From: Marinobacter fuscus
Lineage (GTDB): Bacteria; Pseudomonadota; Gammaproteobacteria; Pseudomonadales; Oleiphilaceae
Direction of reading: 5' to 3'
NCBI RefSeq assembly: GCF_003007675.1
Contig: NZ_PXNP01000103.1
Span: 62,001-126,000 of the forward strand
DNA: 64,000 nucleotides
In this document: positions 25,016 through 32,871 of the stretch, in pieces
Position numbering within the stretch: the stretch's first letter is position 1
Layout: every line of letters starts with the position of its first letter
Notes under the pieces: generated by a model
Databases searched by the model: none
Told to the model about the DNA's origin: nothing
What the model saw: the letters and a program-made list of their open reading frames with translations, nothing else
Program-made: the position numbers and the translations under genes

Positions 25016-25572
25016 GTTGTCGCTCCGGCCAGGGCTTCGTAACGGGGCACTTTGGCCGCAATGTCATCGCCGGTGAAACTGGCCACCCAGCCTTCCGGAT
25101 TGGTAAACAGCCGGATGCAGGTGAACTCCGGCTCCGGCCCCATATCAAACCAATGCCGGATACCCTCCGGCACGCTGATCAGGTCGTTCTTTTCACACAA
25201 CAACGCATAGACCTGTTCCCCGAGGTGCAAATAGAACAGGCCCTGGCCACGGACAAAAAAGCGGACTTCGTCCTCGCTGTGGACATGCTCGTCCAGAAAC
25301 TTCTGGCGGAAAGCGGCCTTGTCCGGGTGATCGGCCGACAGGCTCACGACATCGGCCGTCTGAAAGCCCCACTGCTGCTTGAGGCGCTCTACTTCCCCGG
25401 CGTAGGCGCTCAGGATAGCGTCTGAAGAGGCCGCCGTTGGCAAATCACGGGTTGGCCAGCGGGCAAAGTGAACCCCCTTTTCCTTCAGCACCCTCTCAAT
25501 CTGTTGTGGTTCGGTGACTTCCATCTGTGCCTTGGACAGGTCATCCTCATGAAAAACAGTCAGCGTGGTCAT
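25012..25572 (-). CDS. mtnD: Acireductone dioxygenase
   Basis: Cupin metalloenzyme that cleaves acireductone; with Fe it yields the methionine precursor ketoacid, with Ni an off-pathway product. The metal-binding motif EHVHSEDEVRFFV (H-x-H and E) is followed by VYALLCEKNDLISVPEGIRHWFDMGPE, which brings the last His. The 186-residue length is typical. It overlaps mtnB and mtnC by four bases on each side. Confidence 0.96.
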   Translation of the reverse strand: MTTLTVFHEDDLSKAQMEVTEPQQIERVLKEKGVHFARWPTRDLPTAASSDAILSAYAGEVERLKQQWGFQTADVVSLSADHPDKAAFRQKFLDEHVHSEDEVRFFVRGQGLFYLHLGEQVYALLCEKNDLISVPEGIRHWFDMGPEPEFTCIRLFTNPEGWVASFTGDDIAAKVPRYEALAGATT

Positions 25573-26195
25573 GAACGCACCCTCATGGTTTCAAGTTCAC
25601 ATTCAAACAGGAATTCAAAAGCTTCGATATGGCGCAGGCAGTCTGCCATGGTCGCACCCCAGGTATACAGGCCATGGCCACGTATAAGGTAGCCGGGCTG
25701 CTCCGGATGGGCCGAAAACCAGTCGCGGGATTGTGCCGCCAGCGCCGGGATATCCTGCGTATTGTCGAACACAGGCACGCTCACCACGCCTTCGTGCGTA
25801 GCAACGCCGGAAAACGCTTTCTGAAGCTCATAATCTTCAAGCTCCAGCGCGGCACCAGGAGCAATCAACCGGCTGAGCACCGTCGCTTTTACCGAGTGCG
25901 TATGCAGGACCGCGCCAACATCCGGAAACAACTGGTAAACCACGGTATGCAACAGGGTTTCGGCTGAGGCTTTGGCATTGCTCTGAACTGGCAGGCCTTC
26001 CATATCCACCACCATCACATCGCCCGCGCCCAGCTGCCCTTTGTGGCGACCGGACACGGTAATCGCAACGTGATTCGAATCGATACGGGCCGAGTAATTG
26101 CTGCTGGTGGCTGGTGACCAGCCACGCTCGTACAGGAGGCGGCCAGCCTCCACAATGCTCTGCGCCGCAGTGGCATAGCGGGTTACTTCAAACAC
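25569..26195 (-). CDS. mtnB: Methylthioribulose-1-phosphate dehydratase
   Basis: Class II aldolase-like zinc enzyme of methionine salvage. The metal-binding HTHSVKATVLSRL, the N-terminal ATSSNYSARI and GHGLYTWG motifs are present. I use a GTG start (208 residues, VFEVTRYATAAQSIVEAG) because it has a strong Shine-Dalgarno GGGAGGA seven bases upstream and the normal family length; the open frame runs 30 codons further but with unrelated sequence. mtnB-mtnD-mtnC are chained by ATGA overlaps; mtnA is not in the window. Confidence 0.95.
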   Translation of the reverse strand: MFEVTRYATAAQSIVEAGRLLYERGWSPATSSNYSARIDSNHVAITVSGRHKGQLGAGDVMVVDMEGLPVQSNAKASAETLLHTVVYQLFPDVGAVLHTHSVKATVLSRLIAPGAALELEDYELQKAFSGVATHEGVVSVPVFDNTQDIPALAAQSRDWFSAHPEQPGYLIRGHGLYTWGATMADCLRHIEAFEFLFECELETMRVRS

Positions 26196-26306
26196 GGTCA
26201 GTCCTCCCGATTTACAGCGAGCCCGACCGGACTCCTGTGTGGCGCCATTATAGGCTTGCCCCCACAGGGATAAAACCGCTACCACTCCGCGGCAGCCAGT
26301 AACCGG

Positions 26307-26498
26307 TTACTTGATAACTTCCTTGCCGTCCTTATTCACCCAGATCTTGCGCTTCCCGGTGTCCAGTTTGCCATTGGAATCCCACACCTCGCGATCCCGG
26401 GTGGCCTCGTCCACCTTACCGTTATCATTCCAGATAACCCGATCCTGACAACCCGCCAGCACCAAGATGCTCAGCACAACCGTTACCAATACTCGCAT
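26307..26498 (-). CDS. Small lipoprotein with three W-x-NGK repeats
   Basis: A 63-residue predicted lipoprotein: signal peptide with lipobox LVLAGC (C17), mature part of about 47 residues. The mature part is three copies of one motif: VIWNDNGKVD (21-30), EVWDSNGKLD (37-46) and KIWVNKDGKEV (51-61). I do not recognise a family. The Trp-x-x-x-Gly-Lys pattern recalls short beta-hairpin repeats. It is a single gene between mtnB and the Smr gene. Confidence 0.7.
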   Translation of the reverse strand: MRVLVTVVLSILVLAGCQDRVIWNDNGKVDEATRDREVWDSNGKLDTGKRKIWVNKDGKEVIK

Positions 26499-26543
26499 AA
26501 CAGACTCCCTCAGTTGAGAAATATCAACATAACCGACACCAGG

Positions 26544-27125
26544 TTATCTGGCACCGTGGAGTTCCCGATTATGCTGCTTTTCACGATCACTTTTCCTGAC
26601 CATTACGTAAACCGCACCGGTTCCACCATGATGTTTTTTGGCAGAATGAAAGGCCAGAACACTGTCCAGTTCGGGCAGCCACTTGGCCAGATAGCTCTTG
26701 AGTTGGGCGATTCCGTCCGGATTCCGCTCGCCTTTTCCGTGCAGAATAATCACGGATCGCAAACCGTAATGTACGCAGTCGTTAATGAAGCCAAAAACCT
26801 CCCGGCGAGCTTCCTCAACCGTCATTCGGTGCAGGTCAAGGCGCGCCTCTATCGGGTACTGTCCAAGGCGCAATTTGCGGAAAACGCCATTCTGAATGCC
26901 AGGCCGCTGCCAACAAAGAATATCGTGGGCGGTCAGGGGCTCCACCATGTCCGAAGTCAGCGGGTTCAGATCCCGAACCGGCTTTTCAACCGCCGACCTT
27001 TGCCTCTCAAGGTGCCCGGGCGTCAACTCCTTGGGCGCCACCACGTCTGCACGATTAGCTTTACGTATACGCCTGACGTCCTTCATTTCCTCCAGAAAGG
27101 CCAGGCGTTCATCTTTACTGGTCAT
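26544..27125 (-). CDS. Smr-domain protein (SmrA/YdaL type)
   Basis: A 193-residue protein with an N-terminal charged extension and a C-terminal Smr domain (about 90-180). The hallmarks are LDLHRMTVEEARREV and HGKGERNPDGIAQLKSYLAKWL. Smr domains, first seen at the end of MutS2, bind nucleic acids and several nick DNA or cleave RNA near stalled ribosomes. The exact substrate here is unknown. It is transcribed divergently from the CBS/nucleotidyltransferase gene across a 198-base gap. Confidence 0.9.
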   Translation of the reverse strand: MTSKDERLAFLEEMKDVRRIRKANRADVVAPKELTPGHLERQRSAVEKPVRDLNPLTSDMVEPLTAHDILCWQRPGIQNGVFRKLRLGQYPIEARLDLHRMTVEEARREVFGFINDCVHYGLRSVIILHGKGERNPDGIAQLKSYLAKWLPELDSVLAFHSAKKHHGGTGAVYVMVRKSDREKQHNRELHGAR

Positions 27126-27323
27126 GACAATTAGAATTCCGAATGATCGAATGGCAGAACTTTAACACCGCACCGTTCCCCCATAAAGAAACCCGCCCGT
27201 AACGGCAGACTTTACCTGCGACGAAAATCGTAGGTTTTCCGGACACAGGCTGGACTACACTGCAAACAGAATCAAAACAATACATCCTTCAGCTTTCAGG
27301 CTTGTAACCAGAACGGACACGCT

Positions 27324-29240
27324 ATGGCCGCAGCAAACCAGGATTCTTCTCGCCCCCAGAACACCCGCGCGATTATGGCGTTCCTCAGAGCCCATGCGCC
27401 CTTTTCCAATATGGACGATGCCCATCTGGCGCACTTTGCGGAACATGCCACGCTCCGCTTTTACGCAGACGGGGATGAAGTCCTTTCGCCACACGACGGC
27501 GTGGTAAAACGGTTTTACGTTGTCAAACAAGGGCGGATTCGTGGCGAACGTCAAAACGAAAAAGAAGACCGCACAGAGCCGACGTTTGAAATCAGTCAGG
27601 GCGAATGTTTTCCACTGGCAGCCCTGATTGGTGAGCGCCCCACTCGAACCCTGCACCGTGCATCCGGAGATACTTTCTGCCTCAGTATCGAACAGAAAGC
27701 CTTCGTGACACTCTTCTCCGAAAGCGAGCCGTTCCGGGACTTCTGCCTGCGGGGGGTCAGCAGTTTGCTGGATCAGGTCAATCAGCGCATCCAGTCCAAA
27801 GCCATGGCGTCTATCGGATCCAGCAACAGTCTGGATACGCCGCTCGAGCGCTATGCGCTGCGAAACCCCATTGTGTGCACGCCAGACCTTCCGGTTCGCA
27901 AGGCCGTTGCCCGAATGCACGAAAACAATGTGGGCAGCATTGTCATCACCGATGACCAACGCCACCCCACCGGCATTTTCACTCTTCGGGATTTGCGCAC
28001 TCTGGTCGCACAGGACAAAAGCTCGCTGGAAACACCTATCCGACTGGTTATGACTGCGGATCCATGCCGCTTACCCTCCTCTGCCCATGCCTTCGAGGCA
28101 GCCATGCTGATGGCCGAGCATCATTTTGCCCATCTATGCGTAGTGGATGAGGAGGATCATCTGATTGGCGTGGTGTCCGAGCGCGACTTGTTCTCGCTGC
28201 AGCGGGTGGATCTGGTCAATCTGGCCAGAACCATCGGCACCGCGACCCACTTACGCACCCTGGTCAGTTTGCGTAGCGATGTGTCGCGCCTGGTCGACGC
28301 CATGCTCGCCCATGGAGCAGACTCCGGGCAGGTGGTCAAAATCATTACCACCCTCAATGACGTCACCGTTCGCCGGGTTCTTGAACTCAATCTGCAAAAG
28401 TACGACCCGGGTATTCCGTTCACCTGGCTAACGTTCGGCAGCGAGGGTCGTCAGGAACAGACACTGCTGACGGATCAGGACAACGGTATTCTGTTTGAAA
28501 CACCGGAAGGCATGACCGAAGACCAGGTACGGGAAAAGTTGCTGCCGTTCGCCCGAACCGTTAACGACGAACTGGCGGAATGTGGCTTCACTCTGTGCAA
28601 AGGCAATATCATGGCCAGCAACCCCAAACTCTGCCTGAGCCAGAAGGAGTGGGACGACTGGTTTATTCGTTTTATCGATGCCTCCACACCACAGAATCTG
28701 GTTTATTCGTCCATCTTCCTTGATATGCGTGCGGTATTCGGCCCCACCGAGCCCCTGCAACAACTGCTGGAGCACGTACTGGAGCGCATCAGAAACAACG
28801 CCCTGTTCCAGAAAATGCTTGCAGGTAATGCCCTGCAGCGCAAACCGCCGCTCACCATGTTCCGCAATTTCCGCTATCTGAACGATGAGAAAAAGCACTC
28901 GCTGGATCTTAAACGCCAAGGGCTGGCGCCGTTTGTCGAGTCGGTTCGCGTGTTCGCCCTGGCCCATGGCATCGCCGAGGCCAACACGCTGGAACGCATT
29001 GATACACTTGCCAGAAAAGGCGTATTCGATGCTAAAGATGCAAACGCCTGGAAAGAAGCGTACAGCCTGATTCAGGCGATACGTATGCGCGCTCATCAGG
29101 ACATGCTGGATAGCGGGGAGGCGTTGACCAATTACATAGATCCGGATGACCTGAACCCGTTGGATCGCCGGATTTTGCGTGAGTCGTTCCGGCAGGCACA
29201 ACGCCTGCAGCAGAAGCTGGAAATCAAATACCAACTGTAA
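27324..29240 (+). CDS. cNMP-binding / CBS / DUF294 nucleotidyltransferase protein
   Basis: A 638-residue cytoplasmic regulatory protein with four parts. A cyclic-nucleotide-binding-like domain covers about 25-150. A CBS pair covers about 180-300 (NNVGSIVITDDQRHPTGIFTLRDL and FAHLCVVDEEDHLIGVVSERDL). A GlnD-like nucleotidyltransferase core carries GSEGRQEQTLLTDQDNG at 372-388, with the paired acidic residues that bind metal. A helical DUF294 C-terminal substrate-binding domain covers about 470-630. Such proteins are thought to nucleotidylylate a target in response to ligands on the CBS pair, but no substrate is established. It is the first gene of the symporter/kinase block, 15 bases before the exonuclease gene. 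The same neighbourhood is common near acetate-type symporters in Vibrio and Pseudomonas. Confidence 0.93.
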   Translation: MAAANQDSSRPQNTRAIMAFLRAHAPFSNMDDAHLAHFAEHATLRFYADGDEVLSPHDGVVKRFYVVKQGRIRGERQNEKEDRTEPTFEISQGECFPLAALIGERPTRTLHRASGDTFCLSIEQKAFVTLFSESEPFRDFCLRGVSSLLDQVNQRIQSKAMASIGSSNSLDTPLERYALRNPIVCTPDLPVRKAVARMHENNVGSIVITDDQRHPTGIFTLRDLRTLVAQDKSSLETPIRLVMTADPCRLPSSAHAFEAAMLMAEHHFAHLCVVDEEDHLIGVVSERDLFSLQRVDLVNLARTIGTATHLRTLVSLRSDVSRLVDAMLAHGADSGQVVKIITTLNDVTVRRVLELNLQKYDPGIPFTWLTFGSEGRQEQTLLTDQDNGILFETPEGMTEDQVREKLLPFARTVNDELAECGFTLCKGNIMASNPKLCLSQKEWDDWFIRFIDASTPQNLVYSSIFLDMRAVFGPTEPLQQLLEHVLERIRNNALFQKMLAGNALQRKPPLTMFRNFRYLNDEKKHSLDLKRQGLAPFVESVRVFALAHGIAEANTLERIDTLARKGVFDAKDANAWKEAYSLIQAIRMRAHQDMLDSGEALTNYIDPDDLNPLDRRILRESFRQAQRLQQKLEIKYQL

Positions 29241-29255
29241 ACAGGCCCCGAGTCT

Positions 29256-29963
29256 ATGCTGGAACAATTCAAACAATGGCTAGCGCGGCGACGAGGCGGT
29301 ATCGGTGGCGGTTACGATGCCGCCAGCCTGCCAACGCCCAAAAACGCAGGCGACCAACCTCTCGGCCGCAGCCGCCTGGTTGTGCTGGACCTCGAAACCA
29401 CCGGGCTGAATGCGGCCAGGGACGAGGTCATCGCCATTGGTGCGGTTGCAATCGAAAATAGGTCTATTCATCTGGATGACCAGTTCGATCTGGTTCTCCG
29501 ACGCCCGGAGCTGGATATACGGGAAACCGTGCTGATCCACGGCATAGGCCCTGAAGCGCTTACCCAGGGCCACGAAACCGAAGAAGCCCTGATACACCTG
29601 CTTGAGTGGATGAACGGAGACCCGATTCTGGCCTACCACTCGGCTTTTGATCAGAAGTTCCTGCAAAAGGCGCTCCGGCAACAGCTTGGATACACCCAGC
29701 CACACGTCTGGATGGATGTCGCAGAACTGATGCCGCTGTTCTTTCCAAAAGCGCCCCTGAAAAACCGTGGGCTGGACGACTGGGCGGATCACTTCGGCCT
29801 GGAAGTCAGTGCAAGACACCATGCGGCAGCCGACGCCATGGTGACTGCGGAACTGACCCTGATCGCACTGAACCAGGCAAAAAAACAAGACATTAAAACC
29901 TTGCAAGAACTCATCGAAAAGCTGCGTTATCAGCGCCGTTTGCAGAAAATGCACCGAATGTGA
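29256..29963 (+). CDS. DnaQ-like 3'-5' exonuclease (DEDDh)
   Basis: A 235-residue exonuclease of the PolC/DnaQ epsilon superfamily. Exo I is VLDLETTG (D45, E47), Exo II is AYHSAFDQKFL (D132), and Exo III is ARHHAAADAM (H188, D193), giving a complete DEDDh site. It is not the replicative epsilon subunit: it lacks the beta-clamp and alpha-binding C-terminus and is cotranscribed with the nucleotidyltransferase gene. Its substrate is unknown and could be RNA, short oligonucleotides or a nucleotide adduct. Confidence 0.9.
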   Translation: MLEQFKQWLARRRGGIGGGYDAASLPTPKNAGDQPLGRSRLVVLDLETTGLNAARDEVIAIGAVAIENRSIHLDDQFDLVLRRPELDIRETVLIHGIGPEALTQGHETEEALIHLLEWMNGDPILAYHSAFDQKFLQKALRQQLGYTQPHVWMDVAELMPLFFPKAPLKNRGLDDWADHFGLEVSARHHAAADAMVTAELTLIALNQAKKQDIKTLQELIEKLRYQRRLQKMHRM

Positions 29964-30089
29964 CCCGATTCGCAATACCCTCCCCTGGCGCGAGAGCACG
30001 AAAAAGCCCGTAGATTCGACCATTTGCCAATATTCACCGACGCGTTGACACGTAAAGTTAAAGGGGACGACAAGTCGGAGAAGTATTAA

Positions 30090-30182
30090 ATGAATAATAA
30101 AAGCTTTATCCGCAATACCTCACTAAAAAAACACTCAAGTTCCACAACAACAAAGCAGGAGTGCTTGTATGTCTGGTCATAG
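30090..30182 (+). CDS. Possible 30-residue leader peptide ahead of the symporter operon
   Basis: ATG with an upstream CGGAG at 9-base spacing opens a 30-codon frame (begins MNNKSFIRNTSLKKH, rich in Asn, Lys, Ser and Thr) whose stop lies 14 bases inside the next gene. Such an overlap could couple translation to the symporter genes. It may also be chance: no homologue is known to me and the composition is not informative. Confidence 0.2.
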   Translation: MNNKSFIRNTSLKKHSSSTTTKQECLYVWS

Positions 30183-30432
30183 CTACGACGCTGAAAACTA
30201 TTGGAAGGCCAACCTACGGCTGATTCTCGGTAGCCTGGTTATCTGGGCGCTGGTGTCTTACGGCTTCGCGATTCTATTGCGCCCGATGCTGGCCGGTATC
30301 GCTGTTGGCGGCACCGATCTGGGCTTCTGGTTCGCCCAGCAGGGATCCATCCTCACGTTTATTGTGCTGATTTTTCACTACTCATGGCGCATGAACAAAA
30401 TCGACGAAAAATTCGGCGTACACGAGGAGTAA
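30169..30432 (+). CDS. DUF4212 small subunit of sodium:solute symporter
   Basis: An 87-residue membrane protein with two transmembrane segments (about 16-38 and 50-70) and the family motifs YWKANLRLILGSLVIWALVSYG and FWFAQQGSILTFIVLIF. DUF4212 proteins form the small partner of the VC_2705-type sodium:solute symporters, as YjcH accompanies ActP. It begins 6 bases before the large subunit. The Shine-Dalgarno is GCAGGAG just upstream. Confidence 0.93.
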   Translation: MSGHSYDAENYWKANLRLILGSLVIWALVSYGFAILLRPMLAGIAVGGTDLGFWFAQQGSILTFIVLIFHYSWRMNKIDEKFGVHEE

Positions 30433-30438
30433 GACCAC

Positions 30439-32235
30439 ATGGACCAGTTTTATATCAACCTGATTTTCGTCGGGGCATCTTTCCTGATCTACATCGGCAT
30501 CGCCATCTGGGCAAAAGCCGGAAGCACCAGTGACTTCTACGTGGCCGGTGGCGGTGTTCATCCGATCACCAACGGCGCCGCCATTGGTGCCGACTGGATG
30601 TCTGCGGCATCCTTTATCTCCATGGCGGGCCTGATTGCCGCGGGTGGCTATTCCAACTCAACCTTCCTGATGGGCTGGACCGGTGGCTACGTGCTGCTGG
30701 CCATGCTGCTGGCCCCCTACCTGCGGAAGTTCGGCAAGTTTACCGTGCCCCAGTTTATCGGCGACCGCTACTACAGCGAGAATGCCCGCCTGGTCGCGGT
30801 TATTTGCCTGATCATTGCCTCGGTAACCTACGTTATCGGCCAGATGGCCGGTGCCGGTGTGGCCTTCTCCCGCTTCCTGGAAGTCGACTCCACCATGGGC
30901 TTGATCATCGCTGCGGTTGTAGTCTTTGTATACGCTGTTCTTGGCGGCATGAAGGGCATTACCTACACCCAGGTCGCCCAGTACTGCGTGTTAATCGTAG
31001 CCTATACCATCCCGGCTGTGTTCATCTCACTGCACCTGACCGGTAACCCGATTCCCGGCCTTGGTATGTTCTCAACCCACACCGAATCCGGCGTGCCACT
31101 GCTGGCCAAACTGAACCAAGTCATCACCGATCTCGGCTTCAACGAATACACCGCCGACGTCGATAACAAACTGAACATGGTGCTGTTTACCCTGTCCCTG
31201 ATGATCGGTACTGCGGGCCTGCCTCACGTTATCATCCGTTTCTTCACCGTGCCGAAGGTTGCCGACGCACGCTGGTCCGGCGGCTGGGCACTGGTATTCA
31301 TTGCCCTGCTGTACCTGACAGCGCCGGCCGTTGCCTCTATGGCCCGTCTGAACATCATGACTACCCTTTACCCTGAAGGCACTGCCGCCCAGCCCATCGA
31401 ATGGGCCGAGATCGAAAACGAGCTCGACGAAGACGGCAACCGCCACTGGATCAAGGAATGGGAAATTACCGGTCTGATTTCGTTTGAAGACAAGAACGGT
31501 GATGGTCGTGTTCAGTACTACAACGACAAAAACCCGGAATTTGCCGCCGAAGCCGAAGCCCGTGGCTGGCAAGGCAGCGAGTTCTCCTACAACCGCGACA
31601 TTCTGGTACTGGCCAACCCGGAAATCGCCAACCTGCCCGGCTGGGTTATCGGCCTGATTGCCGCCGGTGGTCTGGCTGCGGCACTGTCAACGGCTGCAGG
31701 CCTGTTGCTGGCGATCTCCTCAGCCATCAGTCATGACCTTATAAAGAGCCGGATAAACCCGGGCATTTCCGACAAAGGTGAGCTGCTGGCGGCCCGGATC
31801 TCCATGGCCATCGCCATCGTGGTGGCAACCTATCTGGGGGCTAATCCGCCAGGCTTTGCGGCACAGGTGGTGGCACTGGCCTTCGGTATTGCCGCAGCAT
31901 CTCTGTTCCCGGCTCTGATGATGGGTATCTTCTCCAAGCGGGTGAACAACGTGGGTGCCACTCTGGGTATGCTGTCCGGCCTGATCTTCACCCTGGTGTA
32001 CATCTTTATGTACAAGGGCTGGTTCTTCATTCCTGGAACCAACAACCTGCCAGACACCCCGGAAAACTGGATACTGGGAATCTCGCCCCTGTCTATCGGT
32101 GCGGTTGGTGCTCTGGTTAACTTTGCGGTAGCCTTCATGGTCTCTAAAGCGACTGCAGAGCCGCCCGTTGAAATCCAGGAACTGGTCGAGAGTGTCCGTT
32201 ACCCCCGTGGTGCCGGTTCTGCCCACGATCATTAA
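30439..32235 (+). CDS. Sodium:solute symporter, VC_2705/ActP-like (carboxylate uptake)
   Basis: A 598-residue SSS-family (LeuT fold) transporter. FYVAGGGVHPITNGAAIGADWMSAASFI is the acetate-permease-like signature in helix 1-2, GYVLLAMLLAPYLRKFGKFTVPQFIGDRYYS follows, and AGGLAAALSTAAGLLLAISSAISHD is the sodium-site helix. An inserted hydrophilic loop (about 320-390, with DEDGNRHWIKEWEI and FEDKNGDGRVQYYND) is characteristic of this subfamily; DKNGDGRVQ is EF-hand-like. The likely substrates are acetate, propionate or similar acids, an inference from family and from the CrbS-type kinase downstream. A strong terminator follows. Confidence 0.93.
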   Translation: MDQFYINLIFVGASFLIYIGIAIWAKAGSTSDFYVAGGGVHPITNGAAIGADWMSAASFISMAGLIAAGGYSNSTFLMGWTGGYVLLAMLLAPYLRKFGKFTVPQFIGDRYYSENARLVAVICLIIASVTYVIGQMAGAGVAFSRFLEVDSTMGLIIAAVVVFVYAVLGGMKGITYTQVAQYCVLIVAYTIPAVFISLHLTGNPIPGLGMFSTHTESGVPLLAKLNQVITDLGFNEYTADVDNKLNMVLFTLSLMIGTAGLPHVIIRFFTVPKVADARWSGGWALVFIALLYLTAPAVASMARLNIMTTLYPEGTAAQPIEWAEIENELDEDGNRHWIKEWEITGLISFEDKNGDGRVQYYNDKNPEFAAEAEARGWQGSEFSYNRDILVLANPEIANLPGWVIGLIAAGGLAAALSTAAGLLLAISSAISHDLIKSRINPGISDKGELLAARISMAIAIVVATYLGANPPGFAAQVVALAFGIAAASLFPALMMGIFSKRVNNVGATLGMLSGLIFTLVYIFMYKGWFFIPGTNNLPDTPENWILGISPLSIGAVGALVNFAVAFMVSKATAEPPVEIQELVESVRYPRGAGSAHDH

Positions 32236-32283
32236 CCTGAAAAACAACCCTGGCCATTGCCAGCCGATGGCCGGTTGATTCCT

Positions 32284-32322
32284 GAACGGGCTTCCTCACC
32301 AGAGGGAGCCCGTTCTTGTTTT
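32284..32322 (+). terminator. Rho-independent terminator after the symporter
   Basis: A 14-bp stem (GAACGGGCTTCCTC / GAGGGAGCCCGTTC, one G-U) with an ACCA loop, followed by TTGTTTT. It ends 14 bases before the next gene, so the kinase genes need either readthrough or a promoter of their own. Confidence 0.9.
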
Positions 32323-32336
32323 AAGGATTCGGAAAT

Positions 32337-32843
32337 ATGTTCTGGACATTTGTTGCAACTGTATTTTGCGGCCTGGGTGCAGCCGGTATCGCTCTTGCGA
32401 TTCGAGCCGCCACAGCCAAAAAGGCGCCGCGCTGGATCATTCCGGTGTTTGCCGGGCTGGGCATGCTGGGCTACCTGATCTACGGCGAGTACACATGGTA
32501 TGACCACAAGCGCTCACTGTTGCCAGAAGAGGCAGTGGTGGTGAACGAGGAACAGCAAGGGTTGTTTTTCCGCCCCTGGACCTTTGTATTTCCTTACGTG
32601 ACGGCCTTCTCTACCGTCGACATAAAGAGTATAGAGACAGACACAGCGGATCCCGAGATCGTCCGTTTTACTCTTTACCGGTTTGACCAGACCGTCACCG
32701 ATGCCGTGTCACACCGGGTTCACCTGATTCATTGTGCCAAGCGCGAGCTGGTTCCTCTGACATCTGACGGCTCCCCCGCTATAAACAACCTGAAGGTATT
32801 GCCTGCCAGCGATCCCCTTTACGAAATTGTCTGTAATGCCTGA
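32337..32843 (+). CDS. Small conserved membrane protein of the symporter/kinase block
   Basis: A 168-residue protein of no family I recognise. Two transmembrane segments (about 2-22 and 32-50) are followed by a hydrophilic domain beginning YGEYTWYDHKRSLLPEEA. Its C-terminal half contains two cysteines (HCAKRELVPL and IVCNA) that could pair if the domain is periplasmic. Lying between a transporter and a transporter-fused kinase with close spacing (28 bases to the kinase), it may be an accessory or signal-transfer protein; that is a guess from position. Confidence 0.75.
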   Translation: MFWTFVATVFCGLGAAGIALAIRAATAKKAPRWIIPVFAGLGMLGYLIYGEYTWYDHKRSLLPEEAVVVNEEQQGLFFRPWTFVFPYVTAFSTVDIKSIETDTADPEIVRFTLYRFDQTVTDAVSHRVHLIHCAKRELVPLTSDGSPAINNLKVLPASDPLYEIVCNA

Positions 32844-32871
32844 CCAGTCAAGAACGGATAGCTAGAACACC

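Noticed and set aside
27212..27234. Hairpin ACCTGCGA/TCGTAGGT followed by TTTT upstream of the nucleotidyltransferase gene
   Set aside because: Looks like a weak plus-strand terminator, but no plus-strand transcript is known to enter this divergent gap; an attenuator cannot be supported.
30045..30050. TTGACA as a -35 box or sigma-54 type site before the symporter genes
   Set aside because: No -10 at suitable spacing and no GC doublet at the -12 position; a promoter in this gap is likely but not located.
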